Source of the DNA: Roseovarius mucosus DSM 17069
Lineage (GTDB): Bacteria; Pseudomonadota; Alphaproteobacteria; Rhodobacterales; Rhodobacteraceae
DNA: 64,000 bases
Direction: 5' to 3'
Assembly: GCF_000768555.3 (NCBI RefSeq)
Contig: NZ_KN293980.1
Coordinates: 96,947 to 160,946 of the forward strand
Below, in pieces: positions 1 to 9,809 of this stretch. The translations under genes and the position numbers were made by a program. Position 1 is the first letter of the stretch. Every line of letters begins with the position of its first letter. The notes beneath the pieces are model-generated. The model searched no databases. It saw only the letters and a program-made list of their open reading frames with translations, and was not told the origin of the DNA.

Positions 1-3000
1 GGAAGTGAATCATGTTCTCATAACCGCGTCGAGGGCCGACTTTTTCAGCAGCCTGTTAAGGGCGAGGCTGGCGATGACGTTATGGCCTCTGCGAATGGTC
101 TTGATGTCTTAATGGGCGGCACGGGCAAGGATGCCATATTCCTCGGGGTCGACTCGGCGGAAGTATTCGGTGGATCAGGAGACGATTTCATCCTCGGCGG
201 AGCCGGTGCCGACTTTCTCTTGGGCAACGAGGGCGATGACTGGATTGAGGCAGGTGACGGCTTCGACGTCACTGCTGGGGATAACTCTGAATTGTTCTTC
301 AACAGTAAGATTATCGGTCATGACGTGATGTTCGCAGGATCCGACGAGCATGATTTCGACGCTGAATCCGGCGACGACATCATGATCCAAGGTGAGAGCG
401 TAATGCGCAACGAGGGCATGTTCGGATTTGACTGGGTCTCGTACAAAGGTGTGGCGGTTGATGCATATGCCGACATGCGCATCAAGATCTTCACCACCGA
501 CCAAGAGGATATCTTGCGCAATCGCTTTGACAAGGTCGAGGGATTGTCAGGGTGGCAGATGAACGACACGCTGATCGGTGACGACCGCGTTGCGCCCGGA
601 ACCGGAGAGAGCGCGGAAGGTGAGCTGTTCAATGACGGGCTCGATCAAGCGGGCATCGACCGGATTGATGGCCTTTCGGATATCGTCTCGCTTTTGAACG
701 GCGCAGAGTTCTGGGAGAATGGCAATATCATCATGGGCGGTGGGGGCTCTGATCTGATCACTGGCAATGGTGGCGACGATATCATCGACGGTGACCGCTG
801 GCTTAATGTGCGCATTCGTATCACCGGTAATCCGAATGACGAGAATACAGCAGCGAACGAAATTGTAACGGTCGATACGCTTCGGCACATCTTTACCGCA
901 GAGGATGGGGTGGACCCTGCTTGGGTAGGACAAAGCCTGTTTGAACTTCTGGTTTCGCGCACCATCGTACCGGCCCAGATGAACATCTTCCGCGAAATTC
1001 TCAACGGTGGACAAGAGGATGACATCGACATCGCCGTGTTCAACGACAATCGCGACCAGTACACGATCACTGACCTTGGAAACGATGTCTTTCAGGTGGA
1101 ACATACCGGATTTGGCACCAATCCCGCTGTTCTGATCGATGACGGCATCGACACGCTGCACAACATAGAGCTGTTGCGCTTTGCGGATGGAGACTTTGCG
1201 CTTCCCCGGCCGGCGACAGGCATGCCTGTCATCAACGATCCAACCCCGACCAACGGCCAGGTCTCGCCGATCGAGGGTCAGCTTCTGACGGTGGATACGA
1301 GCGGCATTGCGGACGTGAATGGTCTTGGGGCCTTCAGCTTCCAGTGGCAGTTTCTTGATGGTGCGGTCTGGGCCGACATTCCCGGTGCGACCAATGCGAC
1401 ATTCACGCCGAATGATCCAAACTTCATTCAGCAGCTTTTGGGCGACATCAGTGAGATCGGTCGACAGCTTCGCGTCGAAGTAAGCTTCACCGACGGGGGC
1501 GGTACGCTTGAGACAGTCTATTCCGAGCCTACCCTTGCGGTAGCCGAGAATACTGGTGTGACGCTGAATGGAACACCATTTTCAAACAACTCCCTCAACG
1601 GTGGCGCTGGCAACGATTTGCTGACCGGTGTCAGCCCGTTCTTCGGAATCGGCGGAAACGACACCCTCAACGGCAACGGTGGCGACGACATCCTGAGCGG
1701 ACAGAATGGCACTGATGTTTTGAATGGGGGGAGCGGATTTGACGTGCTGGACGGCGGTGCAGGCAATGATGTGCTGAACGGCGGCGCGGACGACGATATC
1801 ATCGTGGCCGGTGGCGGCACTGACACCATCATTCAGGCATCAACCGATGGGCGCGATTTGGTGGATGGCGGAGGCGGCAACGACACCTTCCGACTTGAGG
1901 GCAATGCCGAGGCTGAAACCTTCACTGTCTACGCCATGTCAGGTGGCCAGAACGCTGGCCTTGCAGCCAGTCTCGGGACATCTTTCCTGGCAACGACCGA
2001 GATCGTGATCACCCGCACTGTCGGGGCGACAACCACGGTGGTCGCCGAGTTGGACAACATCGAGGAGATCGCTATCGACACCCTCGCAGTGTCCGCAAAT
2101 GACGGAAACGGCGTGCCAAACGGCGGCGTTGTCGGTGGAGATACGATCACGATTGTCGGAAACTTTGTTCCAACGAGTCTTAACTTCAGCACGATCACCG
2201 TCAATGGCACGGCTGCCGACGACACGGTAGATATCACTGCTCTGACATCGGCACACCGGATCGTATTTAGAGGCGAGGGTGGCAACGACACGATCATTGG
2301 CACCCTGCGGCCGCAAGACGTGATCGAACTGCCCGGAATCGGTGACCCGGTTGTGACAGTCAACGAAGACGGCATGGTCACGGTGAGCCGTGGTGGATCG
2401 AGTGTCACGTTCGATGGATCGAGCGGATTGCCCGGTGTTGGTGGTGGTACGCCGTCCGACGATGACGTCGCCGATGGATCATTCTCGCTGAGCGCCCGCG
2501 ATCTGGAAGGTCTGAAGAACCTCGTCAACGGCGAGTTGGCCTTTGAAGGCGACGATGACACCGAAGAAGCCACCGGCGTCAGAACGCTGAGTGGTGAGGA
2601 CAACAATGAGGCCAACCCGGCGTATGGCGCGGCGGGCGAGCCATTCATCAGGTTGACCGAGGCGCGCTATGGCGATCCCGATGAATTTGGTAACCGCAAG
2701 ATCAATCCGATCTTTGATGGTCTCGATCCGCGTGCGATCTCCAACATCCTTGGGCCTCAGGACGCTAGTGTAGCCCCCAATGCGATGAACGCGAATGCGC
2801 TGTTCATGGCCTTTGGTCAGTATTTTGATCACGGACTCGACTTCATCCCCAAGAACCCTGCATTCGGCACGGTCGAGATTGGCGGACCGGGTGCGGAACG
2901 CAGCCCGACGTCCGACAATCCCGCAGACCTGACACGCGCGGAAGTTGCGGGCTATGATGAGAACGGCACGCCGCTACATACAAACATGACATCGCCCTTT

Positions 3001-5535
3001 GTCGACCAGAACCAAGCCTATGGCAGTCATGAGCTTGTTGGGCAATTCCTGCGCGAAAGCGATGGAGCGCATGGGTTTGGCATGCGGCTTCTGGGGGGCG
3101 AGGCCGACCCTTCGGACCCGGCCTTCAGTCTCTTGCCGACCCTGCGCGATCTGATCCTGCACCACTGGGAGGCGGAAACATACTTTGAAGATGCTGGTTT
3201 GCCGGGTGGTGCGGCAAGGCTTCAGGATGTTCTTCCGGGTCTGGTCGATGAGATTACCGGCGAGATTGACCCAAGCATGGTGCAGGCGCTTGCGTCTGAT
3301 TTCCTTGGGTCCGGGCAACCTCTGCTGCTCGACGCCAATCCGTTCATCGACCTGCTTGATCACCGGGTGGCGGGCGATGGCCGCGCGAACGAGAACTTCG
3401 CGCTGACATCGGTGCACACAGTTTGGGCGCGAAACCATAACTTCCACGTCGAGAATCTGCTCATGCAGGGGTTTGAGGGCAGCGACGAGGAAATTTTCCA
3501 AGCGGCCAAGATGCTCAACGAGAGCGATTATCAGCGCGTTGTGTTCCAAGAGTTCGCGGACAAGCTTCTTGGCGGGTTGCGCAGTGCGGATGGTGGCACG
3601 GATGACCATGGCTGGGATGGCTACAATCCCGACGTTGATGCCCGGATCACTCACGAGTTCGCGGCTGCAGCCTATCGCTTTGGTCATTCGCTGGTCGGTG
3701 AGAACCTGCAGGTTCAGGGGCCAAATGGGGAACTCATTCAGGTGCCGTTGTACGACGCCTTCCTCAACCCGAGCAATGATCCGTCGGTTTTCAACGCACC
3801 GCTGCCGCAGGGATATGTTCCGGCACCCGGCTATGCACAATACGGCGTCGCAGCCATTATCGGCGGCACGGCGGTGCAAGCGGCGGAAGAAGTCGATCTA
3901 AAGATCGTTGAGGCGATCCGATCCGATCTTGTTCGGATCAATGCCGATCTCTTCTCGTTCAACGTCGCACGCGGCTGGGATGTGGGACTTGGGACGATGA
4001 ACCAAGTTCGCGCCCAGCTTGCAGCCTCGACCGATCCCTATGTTTCTCAAGCTGTGGGACTCGCCGGCGATCTGTCACCCTATACGAGTTGGGCGGATTT
4101 CCAGGCGCGCAATGACGTGAGCGACGAAGATATGGCGCGGCTGATGGAGGCCTATCCCGACCTCGTGTTGGAGACACCTGCTCAGATTGCCGCCTTTGTC
4201 GAGGTGAACCCTGACGTCATGCTTGAGGATGGCTCAAACGGCAGCAAGATCGTCAAGGGCATCGACCGCGTCGATCTGTGGACTGGTGGTCTTGCTGAAA
4301 AGCATGTCAACGGCGGAATGGTTGGTCAGACCTTCTGGGTCGTGCTTCATGAACAGTTCGACCGCCTGCAAGAAGGCGACCGGTTCTACTACATCGACCG
4401 GTTTGACAATTTCGATTTCTATCAGGAGTTCGGTGAGGATACGACATTTGCCAATATTGTCGCCCGCAACACCAGCCTGACAGATATCAGCAACAGCCTC
4501 TTCGATGCCACCGGTGAAGACGAAGATGAGGAGTATGACACTGCCGGTGACGGTGACGACACGGCAGAGAACGATGACGACGCCGTCGCTGAAGGCGACG
4601 ACACCGCAGAGGGTGACGACGGCGACGCCAGCGAAGGCGACACTGACGAGGACGACGACGAGGAGAACGAAACTGATGCCAATAACGGCACGGTAACGCC
4701 GCCGCCTCTTGCAGCGTCAGAGCAAGTCATTGGAACGGCTGCTGCCGACACGCTCTTTGGCGGTGCTGAAGGAGACAATATCCTGGCCTTGGCTGGACGA
4801 GACATGATCTTTGCTGGCGACGGCGACGACAATGTTCTGGCTGGTGGCGGGCGGGACATGGTCTTTGGTGACGGCGGCAATGACAGGCTCTTCGGTGAAG
4901 GCGGTGACGATTTCATCGAGGGCGGGGCTGGCAATGACTTTGTCGTGGGTGGCGCCGGGTCTGATCTGTTCGTGGCAACTGCTAACGATGGTGACGACGT
5001 TTATTACGGCGATCACGTCAGCGGCGGATCAGGCACAGATACCCTCGATATGTCGCAGATCACAGCCGATGCCAGCGTCGATCTTGGAAGCGGCGTCGGT
5101 GGACGCGGGTATGCGTCAAGTGACCAATCTGGGAACGACGTGTTGTGGAGTATCGAGAACTTCATCGGGGGCGCAGGTGACGATGTCATCACCGCAGGCG
5201 GTGCGCAAAACGAGATGGACGGTGGCGTAGGCAATGACGTCTATCGCTTCCTGTCAGCATCGGACGCCGACGGGGATACAATCAATTCCTTTGAACCCGG
5301 CGACAAGATCGACCTCTCGCAGATCGACGCGAACGGTTCTGGATCTGGCAACGGCACCTTCACGCTCGTCTCTGACGCCTTCACAGGCGGCGGACAGCTC
5401 CTCGTGACACACGAGACCGGTGCAGACGGTGATGTGACCGTAATTCAGGGCAACATTGAAGGTGATAACGCGCCTGATTTCAGCATCTCGATACGGGGCC
5501 GCCACGACCTGACTCAGGACGATTTTCAGCTCTGA
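1..5535 (+). CDS. RTX exoprotein with animal-type heme peroxidase domain (5' end outside window)
   Basis: The frame is open to the first base and RTX-like repeats begin before the first ATG at 82, so the gene very likely starts upstream. Order: glycine/aspartate RTX nonapeptides (from about 60), an Ig-like segment (about 1230-1540), more RTX repeats (1590-1900), a peroxidase domain (about 2480-4500), an extremely acidic Asp/Glu linker (about 4514-4685), a final RTX block (4740-5000), and a C-terminus ending in the DDFQL type seen in type I secretion substrates. Peroxidase residues are visible: the Asp-His pair in GQYFDHG (2827-2832), Arg and Glu in GDGRANEN (3382, 3391), and the proximal His in RFGHS (3685). 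These match myeloperoxidase Asp94/His95, Arg239/Glu242 and His336. The protein is predicted to be a secreted, calcium-binding halide or organic peroxidase. The export genes follow directly. Substrate is unknown. Confidence 0.9.
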   Translation, partial: GSESCSHNRVEGRLFQQPVKGEAGDDVMASANGLDVLMGGTGKDAIFLGVDSAEVFGGSGDDFILGGAGADFLLGNEGDDWIEAGDGFDVTAGDNSELFFNSKIIGHDVMFAGSDEHDFDAESGDDIMIQGESVMRNEGMFGFDWVSYKGVAVDAYADMRIKIFTTDQEDILRNRFDKVEGLSGWQMNDTLIGDDRVAPGTGESAEGELFNDGLDQAGIDRIDGLSDIVSLLNGAEFWENGNIIMGGGGSDLITGNGGDDIIDGDRWLNVRIRITGNPNDENTAANEIVTVDTLRHIFTAEDGVDPAWVGQSLFELLVSRTIVPAQMNIFREILNGGQEDDIDIAVFNDNRDQYTITDLGNDVFQVEHTGFGTNPAVLIDDGIDTLHNIELLRFADGDFALPRPATGMPVINDPTPTNGQVSPIEGQLLTVDTSGIADVNGLGAFSFQWQFLDGAVWADIPGATNATFTPNDPNFIQQLLGDISEIGRQLRVEVSFTDGGGTLETVYSEPTLAVAENTGVTLNGTPFSNNSLNGGAGNDLLTGVSPFFGIGGNDTLNGNGGDDILSGQNGTDVLNGGSGFDVLDGGAGNDVLNGGADDDIIVAGGGTDTIIQASTDGRDLVDGGGGNDTFRLEGNAEAETFTVYAMSGGQNAGLAASLGTSFLATTEIVITRTVGATTTVVAELDNIEEIAIDTLAVSANDGNGVPNGGVVGGDTITIVGNFVPTSLNFSTITVNGTAADDTVDITALTSAHRIVFRGEGGNDTIIGTLRPQDVIELPGIGDPVVTVNEDGMVTVSRGGSSVTFDGSSGLPGVGGGTPSDDDVADGSFSLSARDLEGLKNLVNGELAFEGDDDTEEATGVRTLSGEDNNEANPAYGAAGEPFIRLTEARYGDPDEFGNRKINPIFDGLDPRAISNILGPQDASVAPNAMNANALFMAFGQYFDHGLDFIPKNPAFGTVEIGGPGAERSPTSDNPADLTRAEVAGYDENGTPLHTNMTSPFVDQNQAYGSHELVGQFLRESDGAHGFGMRLLGGEADPSDPAFSLLPTLRDLILHHWEAETYFEDAGLPGGAARLQDVLPGLVDEITGEIDPSMVQALASDFLGSGQPLLLDANPFIDLLDHRVAGDGRANENFALTSVHTVWARNHNFHVENLLMQGFEGSDEEIFQAAKMLNESDYQRVVFQEFADKLLGGLRSADGGTDDHGWDGYNPDVDARITHEFAAAAYRFGHSLVGENLQVQGPNGELIQVPLYDAFLNPSNDPSVFNAPLPQGYVPAPGYAQYGVAAIIGGTAVQAAEEVDLKIVEAIRSDLVRINADLFSFNVARGWDVGLGTMNQVRAQLAASTDPYVSQAVGLAGDLSPYTSWADFQARNDVSDEDMARLMEAYPDLVLETPAQIAAFVEVNPDVMLEDGSNGSKIVKGIDRVDLWTGGLAEKHVNGGMVGQTFWVVLHEQFDRLQEGDRFYYIDRFDNFDFYQEFGEDTTFANIVARNTSLTDISNSLFDATGEDEDEEYDTAGDGDDTAENDDDAVAEGDDTAEGDDGDASEGDTDEDDDEENETDANNGTVTPPPLAASEQVIGTAAADTLFGGAEGDNILALAGRDMIFAGDGDDNVLAGGGRDMVFGDGGNDRLFGEGGDDFIEGGAGNDFVVGGAGSDLFVATANDGDDVYYGDHVSGGSGTDTLDMSQITADASVDLGSGVGGRGYASSDQSGNDVLWSIENFIGGAGDDVITAGGAQNEMDGGVGNDVYRFLSASDADGDTINSFEPGDKIDLSQIDANGSGSGNGTFTLVSDAFTGGGQLLVTHETGADGDVTVIQGNIEGDNAPDFSISIRGRHDLTQDDFQL

Positions 5536-5551
5536 GTCAGCCTGACAATAG

Positions 5552-5579
5552 CTCCGGGCGGATCTTCTCCTGCCCGGAG
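5552..5579 (+). terminator. Hairpin between the peroxidase gene and the secretion genes
   Basis: Eight-base perfect arms (CTCCGGGC and GCCCGGAG) flank a 12-base loop 16 bases after the peroxidase stop codon. No T-run follows. It may partly terminate or stabilise the long upstream transcript and so reduce expression of the downstream exporter relative to its substrate. Confidence 0.5.
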
Positions 5580-5624
5580 TGATTGGCTCGGTCACATTTC
5601 ATTTTTCAGACGCGAGAGCACATC

Positions 5625-7421
5625 ATGGCGAATCAAAAGAACAAGTCCGGGAACGCGGCAGCCAAAGCGCTCGGTAGCATCAAGGGATTGGTTGTATTTC
5701 TGCTCCTGCTTTCAGGGGTCATCAATATTCTGGCATTGACCGGCGCTTTCTACATGCTCCAGATTTATGACCGAGCCCTGGTCAGCGGCAGCGTCCCGAC
5801 GCTTGCCGCTATTTCAGTTCTGGCAGTCGGGCTTTATCTCTTTCAAGGCGTCTTCGACGTAATTCGCACCCAAATTCTCATTCGTGTTGGTGCGCGATTG
5901 GACCGGCGATTGGCACCCGTCGCACATCAATTGGTCGTTGACATGCCACGTCTGGGATATTCCACCTCCGAGGCCCTCGAACGGGGCCGCGATGTTGATA
6001 CACTTCGGGGTTTCTTTGGCTCTCAAGGCCCGATTGCATTGTTTGACTTGCCGTGGATGCCAATTTTCCTCGCGTTCGTCTACTTCCTGCATCCGATGCT
6101 GGGCGCCCTGACGATTGGCGGTGCGTTTGTTCTTGCGACACTTGCGATCACGGCGGAATTGCGGACCCGGAGTTGGAGCAATTCGACCGTGTCAGCGACA
6201 ATTGAGCGCAACGCAATCGCGGATTCGAACGCACGTAACGCCGAGGTTTTGAAGGCAATGGGCTTTGCGTCGCGGGCCGTTGCGCGTTTCTCAGCCGCGA
6301 ATGATCGGCACCTCGAACTTCAGACTCGAACAAGTGACATATCAGGCACGTATAGTGCCATTTCGCGCGTGCTGCGGATGTTGCTGCAGTCGTCAATCCT
6401 CGGGCTTGCGGCGTATCTCACCATTCAGGGTGAATTGTCGGCCGGTGCCATCATTGCGGCAACCATTGCTTCGGCCCGTGCCATGGCGCCCATCGACCTT
6501 GCAATTGGAAATGCAAAGAACATGGAATCCGCGCGCACGTCATGGCGTCGCTTGCGCAACACTGTCGACGTGCTTGAAAATCAACCCAAGCCGATGTGGC
6601 TACCAGGCCCGAAGTATAACCTGAAAGTGGAGGGCATGACTGTAGCTGCGCCAGCAACCGGGAGAGTTTTGCTCAGTGACATCACCTTTGAGGCTGCGGC
6701 AGGACAAGCTGTCGGGATCATTGGGCCGAGTGGTGGAGGAAAGACCACGCTGGCCCGCGCATTGACCGGCATCTGGCCCCCGTTGCGGGGATCAGTTCGA
6801 CTGGACAGTGCGGAGTTGACGCAATGGAGTGACGACGATCTCGGGGCGCATATCGGTTACATGCCTCAGGATGTCGCTCTGCTCGACGCGACGGTCGAAG
6901 AGAACATCGCGCGTCTCGCTGAAGCGCCTGACCCAGAGGCGATCGTTGCTGCCGCACGCGCCGCAAATGTGCATGAAATGCTCGTGCGGCTTCCAGACGG
7001 ATACCGGACATACCTAGGGCCGATGGGCACGTCGATTTCGGGCGGACAGCGGCAGCGTCTGGGATTGGCGCGTGCGCTCTACCAGTCACCGTTCTTGGTC
7101 GTCCTAGACGAGCCCAATGCGCATCTTGACCCTGAAGGAGAGGCCGCTCTTACCGTGGCAATTGAGGGAGTCAAAAAACGCGGCGGCATCGTTGTTCTGA
7201 TCGCTCACCGACCGTCGGCGCTTCAGGCATGCGACCTGATCGGTGTGATCCAGGCTGGCAAGCTTACCGCTTTCGGTCCAAGAGACCAGATCCTGAACCC
7301 GAAACCTGTTTCGGTCGCCAGCACAACCAAGCCTTCCGTGAACGCAGAACAGCGCCCGGCAGCGACGCATGTCGCAAGTCACATGCTAGACGCGGGGCGC
7401 AAGGCCAATAAGGGAGGCTGA
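5625..7421 (+). CDS. Type I secretion system permease/ATPase (PrtD-like)
   Basis: Inner-membrane ABC exporter subunit that would drive RTX proteins across both membranes with an HlyD adaptor and a TolC-like pore. The 598-residue length suits the PrtD/HasD class. An N-terminal membrane domain (about residues 25-290) precedes the nucleotide-binding domain with Walker A GPSGGGKTT near 367, signature ISGGQRQR near 471 and Walker B LVVLDEP near 492. There is no N-terminal C39 peptidase domain, so no leader cleavage is expected. ATG 5625 is preferred over an upstream TTG at 5583 because a GAG-containing Shine-Dalgarno-like stretch precedes it and homologues start near this point. The next gene begins 2 bases after its stop. 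Confidence 0.93.
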   Translation: MANQKNKSGNAAAKALGSIKGLVVFLLLLSGVINILALTGAFYMLQIYDRALVSGSVPTLAAISVLAVGLYLFQGVFDVIRTQILIRVGARLDRRLAPVAHQLVVDMPRLGYSTSEALERGRDVDTLRGFFGSQGPIALFDLPWMPIFLAFVYFLHPMLGALTIGGAFVLATLAITAELRTRSWSNSTVSATIERNAIADSNARNAEVLKAMGFASRAVARFSAANDRHLELQTRTSDISGTYSAISRVLRMLLQSSILGLAAYLTIQGELSAGAIIAATIASARAMAPIDLAIGNAKNMESARTSWRRLRNTVDVLENQPKPMWLPGPKYNLKVEGMTVAAPATGRVLLSDITFEAAAGQAVGIIGPSGGGKTTLARALTGIWPPLRGSVRLDSAELTQWSDDDLGAHIGYMPQDVALLDATVEENIARLAEAPDPEAIVAAARAANVHEMLVRLPDGYRTYLGPMGTSISGGQRQRLGLARALYQSPFLVVLDEPNAHLDPEGEAALTVAIEGVKKRGGIVVLIAHRPSALQACDLIGVIQAGKLTAFGPRDQILNPKPVSVASTTKPSVNAEQRPAATHVASHMLDAGRKANKGG

Positions 7422-7423
7422 TC

Positions 7424-9784
7424 ATGATTGACGTCAAAAGCTTCCGCTCCGCACCGACCGAACACCCTGACCCCTCCGACCCTATGGGATTGGAACACCC
7501 CGAACGCAGTCAAACGAAACTCCTCAGCGGCTGGCTCGGCAGCCTCATAGGTTTAGGCCTCTATCTTCGCTCCTTTCTATGGTCTGACCCTCAGATTGTT
7601 GCCGTGGCAAAAGACGAACCGCCGGAGGACGACACCGAAAATATCAATGCAAGCCGCAACCAATCTACTCTGGTAAAACAAAAGAATGTCCCGGACGACA
7701 GCGATAGTGGAGCTGAAGATTCCTGGGTTGAAGACGAACCATCAATCGTTTCATTCCGGTATCCGGTGGTTCTAGGCCGATTTGACAGCATGTTCCTCGA
7801 ACCATTTACAGAGTTGGTTTCCGGTGCTGAGTTTCCACGCGTGATCGCAAATACCACTCTCCCTCCATTCAGCTTGTTCCCGGGAAGAAACAATTTTCCC
7901 CAGAACAACACCGCGGAACCAACCCCCCCACCAACCATACCCGATCGGAGCGGCGAGACGGAGCCCGACAATCCCTCAAATGTGGCAGAGGAAGAAAACC
8001 CTGACCGAATCGAAACCGACCCTCAGGATCGTAACCGTGCCCCGCGCAATTTAAGTTCCGTGTACCTTGGGGACGTCGGTAGCGGAGCTGTCTTAGCGAT
8101 TTCCTTGGCTCACCTTCTCTCTGAAACACGGGATCAAGATGGCGATCTTCTTGGGGTCTCAATCACCGGCAGCAGTTCGGGTCATATGGACCCCAAAGGC
8201 GATGGCTGGCGCTATTTCGCAGATACAGAGGCTCTGGGCGAAGTTGAAATCGCGTTCTCGATCAGCGATGGCGCATTCAGTATTGAGCAGACCGCAATTT
8301 TGAACGTGGTTGAAAATGTCTTTACGGGAACTGATGGCGAAGACCTGATTGTTGGCACGCAAGGGCGCGACGCAATTTTTGGGTTGGACGCTGACGACAA
8401 TCTGGCCGGGTTGGGAGGGCGTGACAGAATTTACGGCGGCGCAGGGGATGACAATATTTCCGGTGGCGATGGCAACGACAGTCTGTTCGGCGGTGATGGG
8501 GATGACCTGATTGCCGGAGGAGATGGCGACGATTGGATTTCCGGTGGTGCAGGCGACGACCGTCTCTATGGCGAGGGCGGCGACGACGTGATCCACGGAG
8601 ACACCGGCAATGACGAGGTTTACGGCGGTGACGGCGCGGACCAGATCTTTGGCGGCAGCGGCGATGATATGGTCATTGCAGGCGCCGGAGATGACGACGT
8701 GCAAGGCGAGGCTGGCGACGATGTCATCCATGGCAACGCTGGCGATGACGCCCTTAACGGTGGTGACGGCGCGGACCAGATCTTTGGCGGCAGCGGCGAT
8801 GATACGGTCATTGCAGGCGCCGGAGATGACGACGTGCAAGGCGAGGCTGGCGACGATGTCATCCATGGCAACGCTGGCGATGACGCCCTCAACGGTGGTG
8901 GCGGCGCGGACCAGATCTTTGGCGGCAGCGGTGACGACGCCTTGTCTGGGGGGGGCGGCGCTGATCTACTCGCAGGTGACAGTGGCAACGATGTAATCTC
9001 CTCAGATGATGGCGACGACATATCCCAAGGCGGAGTTGGGAATGACGTGCTGTTCGGAGGATACGGAGACGACCTTCTGGATGGGGGAGATGACGACGAC
9101 ATTGTATTCGGAGACGCTGGTCAAGATAGCCTCTATGGGGGAGACGGCAACGACATCCTCTCGGGGGGGACAGACGAAGATACTGTCTCGGGCGGGGAAG
9201 GCGATGACATTATAGTCGCAGACGACGATGGGGCATCCGATACTTATTCCGGCGATGCGGGCTACGATCAACTTAACTATTCAGGTGCGACAGACAGTGT
9301 TGAACTCGATCTGATCATGGGTGTGGCCTCTGGCGAGAGCATCGGTGACGACAGTTTCGACGGGTTCGAGGATTATGTTGGAACCACTGGAAACGACCAT
9401 TTTCGCGCAGGGTCTGGACAGGCGTCCCTGACCGGCAACGGCGGTTCAGATCTCTACAATTTTGTACAGGGCGACACAGTTGATATCGTCCGGTCATTTT
9501 ATCAGATCAATGATTTCGATAGCGATGACCGGATCTGGATCGGCTCGGGGGCGGGTCACAGAGAAATCCGAAAAGCGCAGAAATCCCTCGAGGAGCGTAT
9601 CGAAGATGACTTGGATGATTACGCCGACGCGCTCGACGTGGATGAACCCCGGCTGACCTATCACCACGATTGGAGCGACGATTATCGCCGAACCGTCATT
9701 GAAGTCGATTTCAACCGTGACAGGGTCATAGACCTAGAGTTGCGGATCGAAGGTGACCACATCCTCGTGATAGAACACGCCTAA
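7424..9784 (+). CDS. RTX calcium-binding protein with N-terminal hydrophobic segment and cadherin-like domain
   Basis: A 786-residue protein encoded between the exporter ATPase and the adaptor; start supported by AGGGAGG upstream. Residues about 32-52 form one hydrophobic stretch, which suggests a membrane-spanning or retention element rather than a free exoprotein. An acidic, proline-rich linker follows, then a cadherin-like or Ig-like repeat (about 205-290), then about 25 RTX nonapeptides (about 300-600) that would fold as calcium-bound beta-rolls. The C-terminal 100 residues are acidic and mixed, without the usual DDF-type ending. Its place within the secretion operon suggests a dedicated substrate or a surface-linked accessory factor. 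Function is unknown. Confidence 0.85.
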   Translation: MIDVKSFRSAPTEHPDPSDPMGLEHPERSQTKLLSGWLGSLIGLGLYLRSFLWSDPQIVAVAKDEPPEDDTENINASRNQSTLVKQKNVPDDSDSGAEDSWVEDEPSIVSFRYPVVLGRFDSMFLEPFTELVSGAEFPRVIANTTLPPFSLFPGRNNFPQNNTAEPTPPPTIPDRSGETEPDNPSNVAEEENPDRIETDPQDRNRAPRNLSSVYLGDVGSGAVLAISLAHLLSETRDQDGDLLGVSITGSSSGHMDPKGDGWRYFADTEALGEVEIAFSISDGAFSIEQTAILNVVENVFTGTDGEDLIVGTQGRDAIFGLDADDNLAGLGGRDRIYGGAGDDNISGGDGNDSLFGGDGDDLIAGGDGDDWISGGAGDDRLYGEGGDDVIHGDTGNDEVYGGDGADQIFGGSGDDMVIAGAGDDDVQGEAGDDVIHGNAGDDALNGGDGADQIFGGSGDDTVIAGAGDDDVQGEAGDDVIHGNAGDDALNGGGGADQIFGGSGDDALSGGGGADLLAGDSGNDVISSDDGDDISQGGVGNDVLFGGYGDDLLDGGDDDDIVFGDAGQDSLYGGDGNDILSGGTDEDTVSGGEGDDIIVADDDGASDTYSGDAGYDQLNYSGATDSVELDLIMGVASGESIGDDSFDGFEDYVGTTGNDHFRAGSGQASLTGNGGSDLYNFVQGDTVDIVRSFYQINDFDSDDRIWIGSGAGHREIRKAQKSLEERIEDDLDDYADALDVDEPRLTYHHDWSDDYRRTVIEVDFNRDRVIDLELRIEGDHILVIEHA
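8627..8935 (+). repeat. 135-bp near-identical tandem repeat within RTX gene
   Basis: Units begin at 8627, 8762 and 8897 with exactly 135-bp spacing, giving 45 residues or five RTX nonapeptides per unit and about 2.3 copies. The first two copies differ at only a few bases. This is far more similar than the surrounding nonapeptides and suggests a recent duplication that could vary in copy number. Confidence 0.9.
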
Positions 9785-9809
9785 CGCACTGAACAGAAGG
9801 ATTATTGGA

